Shown piece by piece: positions 53,887 to 62,785 of a DNA stretch of 64,000 nt. Under the pieces are notes generated by a model. It made no database searches and had not been told where the DNA came from. It worked only from the letters and a program-made list of their open reading frames with translations. The position numbers were made by a program, and so were the translations under genes. Each line of letters starts with the position of its first letter. Position 1 is the first letter of the stretch. The stretch is from Anaerolineales bacterium (GTDB lineage Bacteria > Chloroflexota > Anaerolineae > Anaerolineales > Villigracilaceae): contig JANWWK010000004.1 in NCBI GenBank assembly GCA_025056175.1, positions 1 to 64,000 on the forward strand, written 5' to 3'.

Positions 53887-55398
53887 ATGACCTCTCTCTG
53901 GTGGATTCGCCGCGACCTTCGTCTCTCCGATAACCCGGCCCTGCACGCAGCACTCAAGCACGGGCCGGTTATCCCTGTTTTCATCCTCGACCCGCATCTG
54001 CTGGAACGTACCCCGGCGCGCCGCCAGCATTTCCTGTTCGGCGGGCTGGCCGAGTTGGACGCCGAACTCAAAAAACGCGGTTCTGGTCTGGTGATTCGGC
54101 GCGGCAAGCCAGAAATCGAACTCCTGAACCTCATCATCGAAACCGGCGCGCAGGCCATCTTTGCCGAAGAAGACTACACCCCCTACGCCCGCGCCCGTGA
54201 CGAGCGCATCGCCGATTCTCTGCCTCTGACCCTCGTCCACGGGCAAACCGTTCATCATCCTGCTTCGGTGGTCAAACCGGATGGCAGCCCATACACCGTC
54301 TTTACCCCCTTCAGCAAAGCCTGGAAAGCCCTGCTGCCCGCCAGCCTGACCCCGCTCCCCGCGCCGGAACATTTCCCCCCCGTCACCCTGCCTGCTTCCA
54401 CTCCTGCCCTCCGTTTCTCTGATTCATCCGCTGTCGAATCCGTTTCTCCGCCTGACTCCGTTTCCGCTCTCCGTTTCTCCGATTCATCCGCTGTCGAATC
54501 CGCTTCTCCGCTTGATTCCGTTTCCGCCCCCCGTTTCTCCGATTCATCCGCTGTCGAATCCGCTCTCTTTCTTCCTGGCGAAAAAGAAGCCCAGCGCCGC
54601 CTGTACCAGTTCACCAAATCAAAAAATCAAAAAATCACCCGATACCACGAAACCCGCAACCGTCTCGACCTGGATGGCACGTCGGCTCTTTCGCCCTACA
54701 TCCGCTTTGGCATGATTTCCATGCGCCAGGCCGCATCTGCTGCCATTCAGCAAATCGCCTCTCCCACCGCGCGAGAGACTGGGGGCGAGGGCGCCACCGC
54801 CTGGCTCAACGAGCTCATCTGGCGTGAATTCTACATTGCCATTCTCTACCACTTCCCTCACGTCAGCAAAACAGCCTTCAACCCGGCGCTGGCGAACATC
54901 CCCTGGCGGAATAACGAAACCGAATTTGAAGCCTGGAAAGAGGGACGTACTGGCATTCCAGTTGTAGATGCTGCCATGCGCCAGTTGCGGGCCACCGGCT
55001 GGATGCACAACCGCGCCCGCATGATTGTTGCATCTTTTCTGGTCAAAGATTTGCTGATAAACTGGCAGTGGGGCGAACGCTGGTTCATGGACAACCTGCT
55101 GGATGGCGACCCCGCCGCCAACAACGGCGGCTGGCAGTGGACGGCTGGCACCGGCACCGACGCCGCGCCCTATTTCCGCATCTTCAACCCCGTGCTGCAG
55201 AGCCAGAAGTTCGACCCGCACGGCGACTACATTCGCAAATGGGTTCCCGAACTCGCCCATTTGCCCCCTGAAAGCATCCACGCCCCCTGGGAAAAGCGCC
55301 TTCGCATCCCTGGCTATCCCTCCCAACCCATCGTTGACCGCGAAAAAGCCCGCGAACGCACCCTGAAAGCCTATTCCCTGTCCAAAACCGTCTTCTAA
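53887..55398 (+). CDS. phrB: Class I DNA photolyase with a repeat-expanded linker
   Basis: 503 residues. [17 protein letters not shown] starts the alpha/beta antenna-binding domain. The FAD domain has [46 protein letters not shown] and [14 protein letters not shown], the residues that bind FAD and the pyrimidine dimer. It splits cyclobutane dimers using blue light. The linker between the domains (about 174-226) is an imperfect 20-residue repeat absent from ordinary photolyases. It ends only 42 bases before the P450 gene. Confidence 0.96.
   Translation: MTSLWWIRRDLRLSDNPALHAALKHGPVIPVFILDPHLLERTPARRQHFLFGGLAELDAELKKRGSGLVIRRGKPEIELLNLIIETGAQAIFAEEDYTPYARARDERIADSLPLTLVHGQTVHHPASVVKPDGSPYTVFTPFSKAWKALLPASLTPLPAPEHFPPVTLPASTPALRFSDSSAVESVSPPDSVSALRFSDSSAVESASPLDSVSAPRFSDSSAVESALFLPGEKEAQRRLYQFTKSKNQKITRYHETRNRLDLDGTSALSPYIRFGMISMRQAASAAIQQIASPTARETGGEGATAWLNELIWREFYIAILYHFPHVSKTAFNPALANIPWRNNETEFEAWKEGRTGIPVVDAAMRQLRATGWMHNRARMIVASFLVKDLLINWQWGERWFMDNLLDGDPAANNGGWQWTAGTGTDAAPYFRIFNPVLQSQKFDPHGDYIRKWVPELAHLPPESIHAPWEKRLRIPGYPSQPIVDREKARERTLKAYSLSKTVF
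54406..54564. repeat. In-frame 60-bp tandem repeat inside photolyase (about 2.6 copies)
   Basis: The units begin at 54406, 54466 and 54526 and encode [21 protein letters not shown]-like 20-residue blocks. They are nearly identical in DNA, so the expansion is recent. The repeat is a multiple of three and leaves the frame intact. Confidence 0.9.
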
Positions 55399-55439
55399 CC
55401 AACCACATCACCGACCAACCAGCCCAGCAGCAAAACGAT

Positions 55440-56759
55440 ATGAAAAACCCCGGCTCCGACCCCGCAACCGGACGCGCAGTTCTCAAAGCGTTCCTGGCTG
55501 AAAAATCGCCCCTCGGCCCTCTGCGCGTGATGGCAGAACGGGTCGGGCGCTTTTTTCAGGTGCCGCTGCCCTTTTTCAGCCCCTACATCGTCTTTGGCCC
55601 CGAAGCCGCCCGCAAAGTGCTGGTCACCGAGCGGAAAAAGTTCCTGTGGCGCAATCACGACCCCGTCACCGACCTCCTGCGGCGTGGCGTGCTTATCACC
55701 GATGGCGAGGAGCATGACCACTACCGTAAACTGATGGAGCAATCTCTGCATCCCGGGGCATTACCGCGCTATGCCGGGATGATGCGCGCTCAGACCCGGC
55801 GCGTCAGCGCGACCTGGCAGGATGGACAGGTGATAGACATGCTGGTTGAAGCCCGCAAAATTGCCCTGCTCATCATCCTCCAGGCGCTCTTCAGCCGCGA
55901 CGCCTGGGACGACCTGCCGCGCATCTGGACGCCCATCCTGAAAGCCATCGAATACATCTCCCCCGGCGCCTGGATTCTCTGGCGCAACCTCCCGCGTCCT
56001 GGCTACAAAAAACATCTCGATGCTCTCGATGCTTATCTCTACGAAATCATTGCCAACCGCCGCGCCGCAATCACCAATCACCAGTTACCCATCCCCGATG
56101 ACCTGCTCCAGCACCTGATAGACGCCGGCCTCTCCGATGACATCATCCGCGACCAGATGCTGACCATGCTCATCGCCGGTCACGACACCTCCACCGCCCT
56201 GCTGGCCTGGGTCTTTGCCATGCTCGGCCAGCGCCCCGAAACATACACTGAACTCCAGCGCCAGCTGGCCGAAACCCCGCCGGAGAAAACCCCGCCCCTG
56301 CTCGACCAGGTCATCAAAGAGACCCTGCGTCTCTACCCGCCGATTCACATCGGCAACCGCATCGTAGCCGAAGAGGTCACCTTTGGCGAAGGCCAGACCA
56401 TCCCTGCCGGCGCGCGCATGTTCTACTCCATTTACCTGACCCACCGCGACCCGGCGATTTGGGAAAATCCCGACCAATTCTGTCCTGAGCGCTTTGCGCA
56501 TGGTCGTCAGACGCCCCCCATGGCCTACATCCCTTTTGGCGGCGGCCCACGCGCCTGCATCGGCGCCGCCTTCGGACAGGCGGAAGCCCGGATTGTGCTG
56601 TCTGAACTTCTGCAAACCTTTGATTTTCAACCCCTGAACCCCCACAACATCCACCCTCACATGGGCGCTACCCTCGAACCCCGTCCGGGCGTTTTGATGA
56701 AAGTCTTCCGCCGCCAGGCAACAACTAACAACTACAATCTGAAATCGAACACTGAATGA
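55440..56759 (+). CDS. Cytochrome P450, carotenoid-hydroxylase candidate
   Basis: 439 residues. I-helix AGHDTSTALLAW, K-helix ETLRLYPP (E-x-x-R) and the heme loop FGGGPRACIGAAFGQ with Cys373 are intact. The N-terminal membrane anchor is absent, so it is soluble as bacterial P450s are. In Thermus the related CYP175A1 hydroxylates beta-carotene and lies in a carotenoid cluster with LitR and photolyase, so beta-carotene hydroxylation is a reasonable inference. No Shine-Dalgarno sequence is seen before its ATG; its stop overlaps the cyclase start. Confidence 0.9.
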   Translation: MKNPGSDPATGRAVLKAFLAEKSPLGPLRVMAERVGRFFQVPLPFFSPYIVFGPEAARKVLVTERKKFLWRNHDPVTDLLRRGVLITDGEEHDHYRKLMEQSLHPGALPRYAGMMRAQTRRVSATWQDGQVIDMLVEARKIALLIILQALFSRDAWDDLPRIWTPILKAIEYISPGAWILWRNLPRPGYKKHLDALDAYLYEIIANRRAAITNHQLPIPDDLLQHLIDAGLSDDIIRDQMLTMLIAGHDTSTALLAWVFAMLGQRPETYTELQRQLAETPPEKTPPLLDQVIKETLRLYPPIHIGNRIVAEEVTFGEGQTIPAGARMFYSIYLTHRDPAIWENPDQFCPERFAHGRQTPPMAYIPFGGGPRACIGAAFGQAEARIVLSELLQTFDFQPLNPHNIHPHMGATLEPRPGVLMKVFRRQATTNNYNLKSNTE

Positions 56760-57550
56760 CCTACTTCAACTTCCTGCTTCTCTTTGTTGTCATCCCCATT
56801 CTGGTCTTGATTGCCATCACCTGGTTTGACCTGCGCGCCGGACGCCCAACCCCTGGGTTTGACGCAAAGAAAGTCCCGCTCATTATCTTCGTTCACGTCA
56901 TCCTGGCGCTTACCTACACCACCCCCTGGGACAACTACTTGGTCGCCACCGGCGTCTGGTACTACAACCCGCAACTGGTTACCGGCATCACCATCGGCTA
57001 CGTTCCTATCGAGGAATACATTTTCTTCGTGGTGGAAACCATTCTCGTTGGCCTGTGGTGGTGGTTCCTGGCAAAACGCCTGTCGTTGCCTGCCCCCGAA
57101 ACCTTTCAGCGCAACCGGAAAGGGGTCTATGGGACAACCGGGATACTCTTGCTGCTGTGGGCTTTCTTCACTTTCCAGTTCTTCTTCGCCGGGGATGAAT
57201 GGAACTACCTGGGCATCATCTTTGCCTGGGCGCTGCTGCCCATCCTGCCGCAATTCCTGTTCGGCGCGGATATTCTCTGGCATTATCGTAAACTCGTCTT
57301 CTGGTCTATCTTCGTTCCTGGCCTGTACCTCTCGCTGACCGACATCGTTGCCTTGAACGCCACCACCTGGCAAATCTCCAAAGACCAGACCCTTGGCATC
57401 AACTTCTTTGGCATTTTGCCGATAGAAGAAGTCGCTTTCTTCTTCATTACTTGTGTTTTGATTGGCTTCGGCATGACCCTGATGCTCTCCAACATCGGAT
57501 GGGAACGTTTCAGCGCCTGGCGCGCGCGCAAATTCAAGGGATTGCCCTGA
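56756..57550 (+). CDS. Lycopene cyclase, fused CrtYc-CrtYd type
   Basis: 264 residues, about seven membrane segments. Two homologous halves each carry the family motif: TPWDNYLVATGVWYY with PIEEYIFFVVET in the first, and the corresponding PIEEVAFFFITC in the second. Actinobacteria and archaea encode related halves separately or fused; they close the ends of lycopene to beta-rings. The start overlaps the P450 stop as ATGA. Together with crtB, crtI and P450 this gives a route to hydroxylated cyclic carotenoids. Confidence 0.92.
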   Translation: MTYFNFLLLFVVIPILVLIAITWFDLRAGRPTPGFDAKKVPLIIFVHVILALTYTTPWDNYLVATGVWYYNPQLVTGITIGYVPIEEYIFFVVETILVGLWWWFLAKRLSLPAPETFQRNRKGVYGTTGILLLLWAFFTFQFFFAGDEWNYLGIIFAWALLPILPQFLFGADILWHYRKLVFWSIFVPGLYLSLTDIVALNATTWQISKDQTLGINFFGILPIEEVAFFFITCVLIGFGMTLMLSNIGWERFSAWRARKFKGLP

Positions 57551-57661
57551 GCGATAACTGCTCATTTGAAAACCCTTCGATACCCCGCCTGGCGAACTGA
57601 CATCAGGTGTGCTATCCTCGCCAAAACGCTCCTCAGCACAGAAAATCGGAAAGCCGTCTCG

Positions 57662-60600
57662 ATGTCCACCTCTCTTGCCTCCAAACAATTTCTCACGATT
57701 GGGGTTTTGGCTGGCTGGCAATTTTACCGTACCGCCACCACGCTCAGCTACCTGGAACCTATTTTTCGGGGAATTTCTCACGCGGCACAAACCCTGCGTT
57801 GCCATCTTTTGCTTGCCTGTGGAATTGGCCCTTCGGCCAGCCCAGGCGACCCCTACCGACCGGCCTGGCCGATACCTTCTGCCGAACACGACTTTGTGCC
57901 GGTTGGCCCCTGGAATACCGATGGCCTGATTGTCGTCCCCCCGCTTCACTCTTCAGAGCGTTCGGCCTATATCGAAAAACTGCGCCTTTCTGGCTTCCCG
58001 ATTTTCTTCATTGGCTCTGGCGAAATTGGTCCCACCCTGTTGGCCGACAATGCTTCTGGCATTCGGCAGGCAGTCCAGCACCTGGCCGAACACGGGCGGC
58101 GCAAAATTGCCTTCATCGCCGGTTCGCCCGACGACCTGACCGGTGATTCCGGAGAACGGTTGCACGCCTTTCAGCAGGCCTGTCGTCACTTTGGTCTGGA
58201 ACAAGACCCCCGCCGCGTCCTGTATGGTCGCCACGTGTACGATGGCGGTTTTGCCGCTGCTCAACAATTTTTGCAGAGCGGTGTTCAATTCGATGCGCTT
58301 CTTGCCAGCAATGACGAATCGGCAATTGGGGCAATACATGCCCTTCGGCAAGCCGGGCGACGCATTCCCGAGGATGTGGCGGTGATTGGCTTCGATAACC
58401 GCCTGGAAGGGGCGGTACAACAGCCTGCGCTCACCAGTGTTCATATCCCGCTTTTCGAAATGGGGGTTCAGGCGACGCATGAACTCTGGCGTCATTTGAC
58501 CGAAGGTGTTCCTTTGCCCGAACGCCGGCGGGTTGAAACTCATCTGGTTGTGCGTCAGTCGTGTGGTTGTGGAGGCAGTCACGTCGCCAGAGTTTCCTCC
58601 TCAGCCGCATCCCTTGGCGCAGAAATTTGCGCTTACATTCATCCGCAGGTCTATGGCTTGCGTGAGCAAGACCTTTCCACCTTCAGCCACCGCCTGGTCG
58701 AAACCTTTGAGCAGAGTCTTTCCCAGGGGAACCCAATTGCCTTTCGTGCCGCACTGGAGGAGATTCTTACCCGTACCGTTCAATCCGGTGACGACGCGCA
58801 TCTGTGGCAGGAAGCGCTTTCGTTCCTCTCCAAAAGCCCGGTGTGGAAGCAACACCCACAAATGGCTGCCACCTTGCTCGATGAAGCCCGCCTCACCATT
58901 AGCGCACGAATGCGGGACGCTCACCGCCAACATGTTCTGGAAGAACGCTGGACGTTTAGCCGCCTCAGTCTGCTGACAGCCCGCCTGCTCACTGTGTTGG
59001 ATGAAGCCCAGGTGTACGACGTGCTGGCAAGTCATCTCCCCGAATTTGGCATTCAGACCGCCCTGGTTGCGCTCTTTGAGCCGGAAGGACAAGAACGTTT
59101 GGGTTGGAGCGTTCTTCGCGATGCCCTCAATCCTCGCCAGCCGCTCCTGCGTCTCCGCCCCCAACAATTTCCTCCCCCCACCCTGCTGACAGCAGAGCGG
59201 CCTTTCTCGCTTGCGCTTGTTCCCATCACCGACCAGACCGGCCAAATTGGTTTTATGGCGTTGGATACTGCACGCCTCGACCTGCATGGCGCAATTGTGC
59301 AGCAACTTGGCAGCGCACTCAACACAGTGCGCCTTTACCGTCAGGCTACCGAGGCCCGCCGTGCTGCTGAAGAAGCCAACCGGCTCAAAAGCCGTTTTCT
59401 CTCCACCATCAGCCACGAACTTCGTGCGCCGCTTCATCTGATTGTTGGTCTCAGTGGCCTGTTGTTGGATGAAAACGAAGCGCAGAGCGCCTCCCTGCCC
59501 GAATCGGCGCGCCGCGACATCGAACGTGTCCATGCTTACGCTCAACATTTAGGCGGCCTGATAAATGATGTGATTGACCTGGCCTCCAGCGGGGCCGGAC
59601 AGCTGCGTCTGCAATACGAACCACTGGATTTGACCGATACGTTACGGATTGTGGCCGAAAGCGGTGCCCAGATGGCACAAGATAAGGGCTTGACCTGGCG
59701 CGCCGACCTGCCGGAACAACCAGTTTGGGTGTGGGGGGACCGCACTCGTTTGCGTCAGGCCGCGCTTAACCTGGTCAGCAATGCCATCAAATTCACGCCG
59801 CGTGGTGAGGTACGGCTTTCTCTTCAGTGTACCGGCGGTCAGGCGCGCGTCGAGGTCAGTGATACGGGGCCGGGCATCCCTCCCCAGGAGCAAACGCGCA
59901 TCTTCGAGGCCTTTCATCGCACTGAGCGCAGTGTTGCCGAAGGTCAGCCTGGCCTGGGGTTAGGACTGACCATTTGCAAAATGCTGGTTGAAATGCACGG
60001 CGGTCAGGTGGGTGTTTCTTCCAGCGGCCTGCCGGGCGAAGGCGCTTGTTTCTGGTTCACCCTGCCAGAAATTTCTCCCGCTTCCCGGCAGCCAGCCCCT
60101 GCGGCCTCGTCCGAAAAAAAGGTGTTATTCCTGTTTCAATCACCTCTTGACCTGCCGCATTTGACCGAACGACTGGCTGGACAGAACATTCGCGTGCTGA
60201 GCGCTCCGCTGGCTCGCCCAGCCGATTGGCAGGCTTTGCTGGCGGTCTCTCCGCCTCAGGCCATTGCACTGGAAATCGAAGGTCAACCCGGCCTTGCCTG
60301 GCGGGCCATGCAGACGATTAAGAGTTTGCCTTCGGCTCAGGACATCCCCATCCTGTTTTATGCCGTCTCGGACCAGGGGGAAGCCTTGCTCAGCCTGGAC
60401 TACCTCACCAAACCTGTTGAGCCGGAGACTTTGCTTCGCGCTCTGGATGAAAATTTGCCTCCTGCTGAAACAGTCTCTCAACAGGTGCGTACTTTTCTGG
60501 CTGTGGATGACGATTTGTCTGCTCTGGAAATGTATGCCCGTATTTTGCGTTTACATAGCCCATCCAATCGTGTGTTGGCTGCCCAAAATGGTCACCAGGC

Positions 60601-61198
60601 GTTAAAAATTTTGCTCAAAGAGAAGATTGACCTGGTGTTGCTCGACCTGCAAATGCCTGAAATGGATGGCTTTGCTGTGTTGCAGGCTATGCGCGAAGCC
60701 GCCTGGACACGTGATATTCCCGTTATCGTCATCACTGGCAAAAATCTGAGTGAAGAAGACCTGAAGCGTTTGAACGATGGTGTGGCGGTGGTTTTGCAAA
60801 AGGGCGTGTTTAGCATGGAGGAAACAATTGCGCGCATCAGCGCCGCGTTGGAGCGCAAACGTCGCCTGAGCCAGGATGCCCAACGATTGGTGCGCCAGGC
60901 CATGCTTTATATCCATCAGAATTACGCTCAACCCATCAGCCGTGCCGAAATTGCCCGGCACGTCAACATTACCGAAGACTATCTGACCTTTTGCTTTCGA
61001 CAGGAACTTGGCACGACACCCATCAAATATCTGCAACGCTACCGCATTCAACAAGCCAAAACCTTGCTCAAAACCACCACACGCAGTGTTTCCGACATCG
61101 CACTTGAAGTAGGTTTTTCCGATAGCGGCTACTTCACCCGCATCTTCCACCGCGAAACTGGCCTGGCGCCAGAAGTCTTCCGCCATCAACCGACTTAA
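57662..61198 (+). CDS. Hybrid sugar-sensing regulator: LacI-like sensor, histidine kinase, receiver, AraC HTH
   Basis: 1178 residues from the ATG at 57662. Residues about 15-330 are a LacI/periplasmic-binding-like sensor (GVLAGWQFYRTATTL, IAFIAGSPDDLTGDSGERLHAF) with no signal peptide, so the sensing is cytoplasmic. A GAF-like segment (about 440-560) leads to ISHELRAPLHLIVGL (His near 584), HATPase (NLVSNAIKFTPRGE, GLGLGLTICKML), a receiver-like segment lacking the Asp (about 815-925), a true receiver (DLVLLDLQMPEMDG, Asp near 994) and an AraC helix-turn-helix (about 1085-1178). It precedes a sugar ABC transporter in the same direction and probably controls it. Confidence 0.9.
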   Translation: MSTSLASKQFLTIGVLAGWQFYRTATTLSYLEPIFRGISHAAQTLRCHLLLACGIGPSASPGDPYRPAWPIPSAEHDFVPVGPWNTDGLIVVPPLHSSERSAYIEKLRLSGFPIFFIGSGEIGPTLLADNASGIRQAVQHLAEHGRRKIAFIAGSPDDLTGDSGERLHAFQQACRHFGLEQDPRRVLYGRHVYDGGFAAAQQFLQSGVQFDALLASNDESAIGAIHALRQAGRRIPEDVAVIGFDNRLEGAVQQPALTSVHIPLFEMGVQATHELWRHLTEGVPLPERRRVETHLVVRQSCGCGGSHVARVSSSAASLGAEICAYIHPQVYGLREQDLSTFSHRLVETFEQSLSQGNPIAFRAALEEILTRTVQSGDDAHLWQEALSFLSKSPVWKQHPQMAATLLDEARLTISARMRDAHRQHVLEERWTFSRLSLLTARLLTVLDEAQVYDVLASHLPEFGIQTALVALFEPEGQERLGWSVLRDALNPRQPLLRLRPQQFPPPTLLTAERPFSLALVPITDQTGQIGFMALDTARLDLHGAIVQQLGSALNTVRLYRQATEARRAAEEANRLKSRFLSTISHELRAPLHLIVGLSGLLLDENEAQSASLPESARRDIERVHAYAQHLGGLINDVIDLASSGAGQLRLQYEPLDLTDTLRIVAESGAQMAQDKGLTWRADLPEQPVWVWGDRTRLRQAALNLVSNAIKFTPRGEVRLSLQCTGGQARVEVSDTGPGIPPQEQTRIFEAFHRTERSVAEGQPGLGLGLTICKMLVEMHGGQVGVSSSGLPGEGACFWFTLPEISPASRQPAPAASSEKKVLFLFQSPLDLPHLTERLAGQNIRVLSAPLARPADWQALLAVSPPQAIALEIEGQPGLAWRAMQTIKSLPSAQDIPILFYAVSDQGEALLSLDYLTKPVEPETLLRALDENLPPAETVSQQVRTFLAVDDDLSALEMYARILRLHSPSNRVLAAQNGHQALKILLKEKIDLVLLDLQMPEMDGFAVLQAMREAAWTRDIPVIVITGKNLSEEDLKRLNDGVAVVLQKGVFSMEETIARISAALERKRRLSQDAQRLVRQAMLYIHQNYAQPISRAEIARHVNITEDYLTFCFRQELGTTPIKYLQRYRIQQAKTLLKTTTRSVSDIALEVGFSDSGYFTRIFHRETGLAPEVFRHQPT

Positions 61199-61232
61199 GC
61201 AGGATGTACGGCGATATTTTTGCCTGTCATCG

Positions 61233-61274
61233 GCTTCTCGCTTTTCTCCACCTGCTTCGCGCTTTTCTCCAAGA
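61233..61274. repeat. Two 21-bp direct repeats upstream of the sugar-binding protein gene
   Basis: GCTTCTCGCTTTTCTCCACCT is followed by GCTTCGCGCTTTTCTCCAAGA, identical in most positions. The pair lies between the regulator gene and the transporter. AraC proteins bind such tandem half-sites, so it might be the target of the hybrid regulator; other explanations are equally open. Confidence 0.35.
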
Positions 61275-61364
61275 CGGGGGAAACCAGATTCCATAGAATG
61301 TGAAACAGGAACGACCTGCCCCCTGGGCGCACTCACCCAATCCTGTTTTGCAAGGAGATTTCCC

Positions 61365-62714
61365 ATGTCCAAGAAAATGTTCTCTTTCCTGAGCCTGCTG
61401 GTGGCCTTTGCCACCCTGCTGGCTGCCTGTGCTTCGCCTTCCACGCCCACCGCGGCGCCGGCTGGGGGCGAGAGCGCTCCGGCCCAACCTGCCGGTAAAG
61501 TGACCCTGCGCGTGCTGGTTCACCAGAATCCGCCGATGGTTGCTTTCATGGAAGAATTCAACAAGAAATTCCAGGAAAAGCACCCGAATATCGTGGTGGA
61601 TATGTCGGTGGTCAATGCCAACGACCTCAGCACCGTCTCCCAGACTCGCCTTTCGGCCAATGATATTGACGTATTGGATATTTTCGGCTTTTCCAATGCG
61701 GCTCAACCGTACATGAAGCAGGTGGACCCGCCCAACTGGCAACAGCTCATCGAAGCCGGCCTGCTGATGGACCTGACCGGACAGGACTTCCTCAAGTACT
61801 ACGACCAATCTGCCTTGCAGGATGCTGGTTCCTACAACGGTAAGGTGTACGCCGTCAATCTGGGGCGCGTTTCCTACAGCGGCATTTACTATAACAAGAA
61901 ACTCTTTGAACAGTATAACCTGAAGGTCCCAACCACCTGGCCTGAACTGGTGACGGCTTGCGAAACCTTCAAGGCTGCTGGCATTCCGTGCATGACTGCC
62001 GGTGGTAAGGATGGTTGGCCTATCTTCGTAGGCGCTTACGGGCTCATTGGCTCCATCTACCCCGACCAGGCTGCCCTCGTTGAAGGCTTGTGGACTGGCA
62101 AAATCAAATGGAACGATGAGAAATCGCTCGAAATGTGGCGGAAAATGCAGGTGTATGCCCGCGACATGATGGAAGAAGGCGCAAGCGGCATCGCTGGTGA
62201 TGCGGCTCCCGGTCGCTTTGCCTCCGGTGCGGTGGCCATGTTCCCCGGCGGCACCTGGTATGCTCCCGCCATCGAGGCTGCCCAGCCCGATTTCGATTGG
62301 GGTTATATCCCCTTCCCTGGCTCCGATAATCCTGAAGACAACAAATATCTCTTTGGCAAATATGACCAGGGATGGGCCATTGCGGCCAACACTCCCCACC
62401 GCGAAGCTGCTCTGCTCTACCTGGCCGAATTTTCTGAACCTGCCAATTACCAGGCCTTTGTGAACGCGGTTGGCTTCATCCCCACGCAGCCCACCGCCCA
62501 ACTCAACACCAAAATCGGCGCGGAAGTCGCCCCGTATCTTGCCAACTTCCGCGTAGGATACGAACAGTATTGGGTTGCTCCCAAAGGTGCCGGTCAGTTT
62601 GCGAACCCCTGGGCTTCGTACTTCAAGCCCTTCGGCACCGATGATGACCCCAAAGCACTGGCCGATAAAGTGCAGGCTGACCTGCAAGCCGGGTTGGACG
62701 CTGTCAACAAGTAG
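61365..62714 (+). CDS. Sugar ABC transporter substrate-binding lipoprotein (family 1)
   Basis: 449 residues, AAGGAG before the ATG. Signal peptide with lipobox TLLAAC, then a Pro/Ala-rich spacer. FNKKFQEKHPNIVVDM, YNGKVYAVNLGRVSYSGIYYNKKLFEQY and the C-terminal WVAPKGAGQFAN are typical of extracellular carbohydrate-binding proteins. Which sugar is bound is not visible. Followed by a strong hairpin and two permease genes; no ATPase gene is in the window. Confidence 0.92.
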   Translation: MSKKMFSFLSLLVAFATLLAACASPSTPTAAPAGGESAPAQPAGKVTLRVLVHQNPPMVAFMEEFNKKFQEKHPNIVVDMSVVNANDLSTVSQTRLSANDIDVLDIFGFSNAAQPYMKQVDPPNWQQLIEAGLLMDLTGQDFLKYYDQSALQDAGSYNGKVYAVNLGRVSYSGIYYNKKLFEQYNLKVPTTWPELVTACETFKAAGIPCMTAGGKDGWPIFVGAYGLIGSIYPDQAALVEGLWTGKIKWNDEKSLEMWRKMQVYARDMMEEGASGIAGDAAPGRFASGAVAMFPGGTWYAPAIEAAQPDFDWGYIPFPGSDNPEDNKYLFGKYDQGWAIAANTPHREAALLYLAEFSEPANYQAFVNAVGFIPTQPTAQLNTKIGAEVAPYLANFRVGYEQYWVAPKGAGQFANPWASYFKPFGTDDDPKALADKVQADLQAGLDAVNK

Positions 62715-62723
62715 CCCATCTCT

Positions 62724-62757
62724 CTCTGGGCTTCCCGCCGAGACGGGAAGCCCAGAG
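62724..62757 (+). terminator. Strong intra-operon hairpin between binding protein and permease genes
   Basis: CTCTGGGCTTCCCG pairs perfectly with CGGGAAGCCCAGAG around a 6-base loop. The following sequence is GTTCTTC, not a T-run, so it likely stabilises the upstream mRNA or only partly terminates, giving more binding protein than permease. Confidence 0.75.
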
Positions 62758-62785
62758 TTCTTCACCGAAAGGAACAGGTGTCGTC

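Noticed and set aside
42972-57550. Part of a photosynthesis gene cluster
   Set aside because: No bacteriochlorophyll, reaction-centre or chlorosome gene is present; the genes fit photoprotection.
61227-62765. Long minus-strand frame (512 codons) opposite the sugar-binding protein
   Set aside because: It is antisense to a gene with lipobox and family motifs, and its own translation shows no domain; it results from codon bias.
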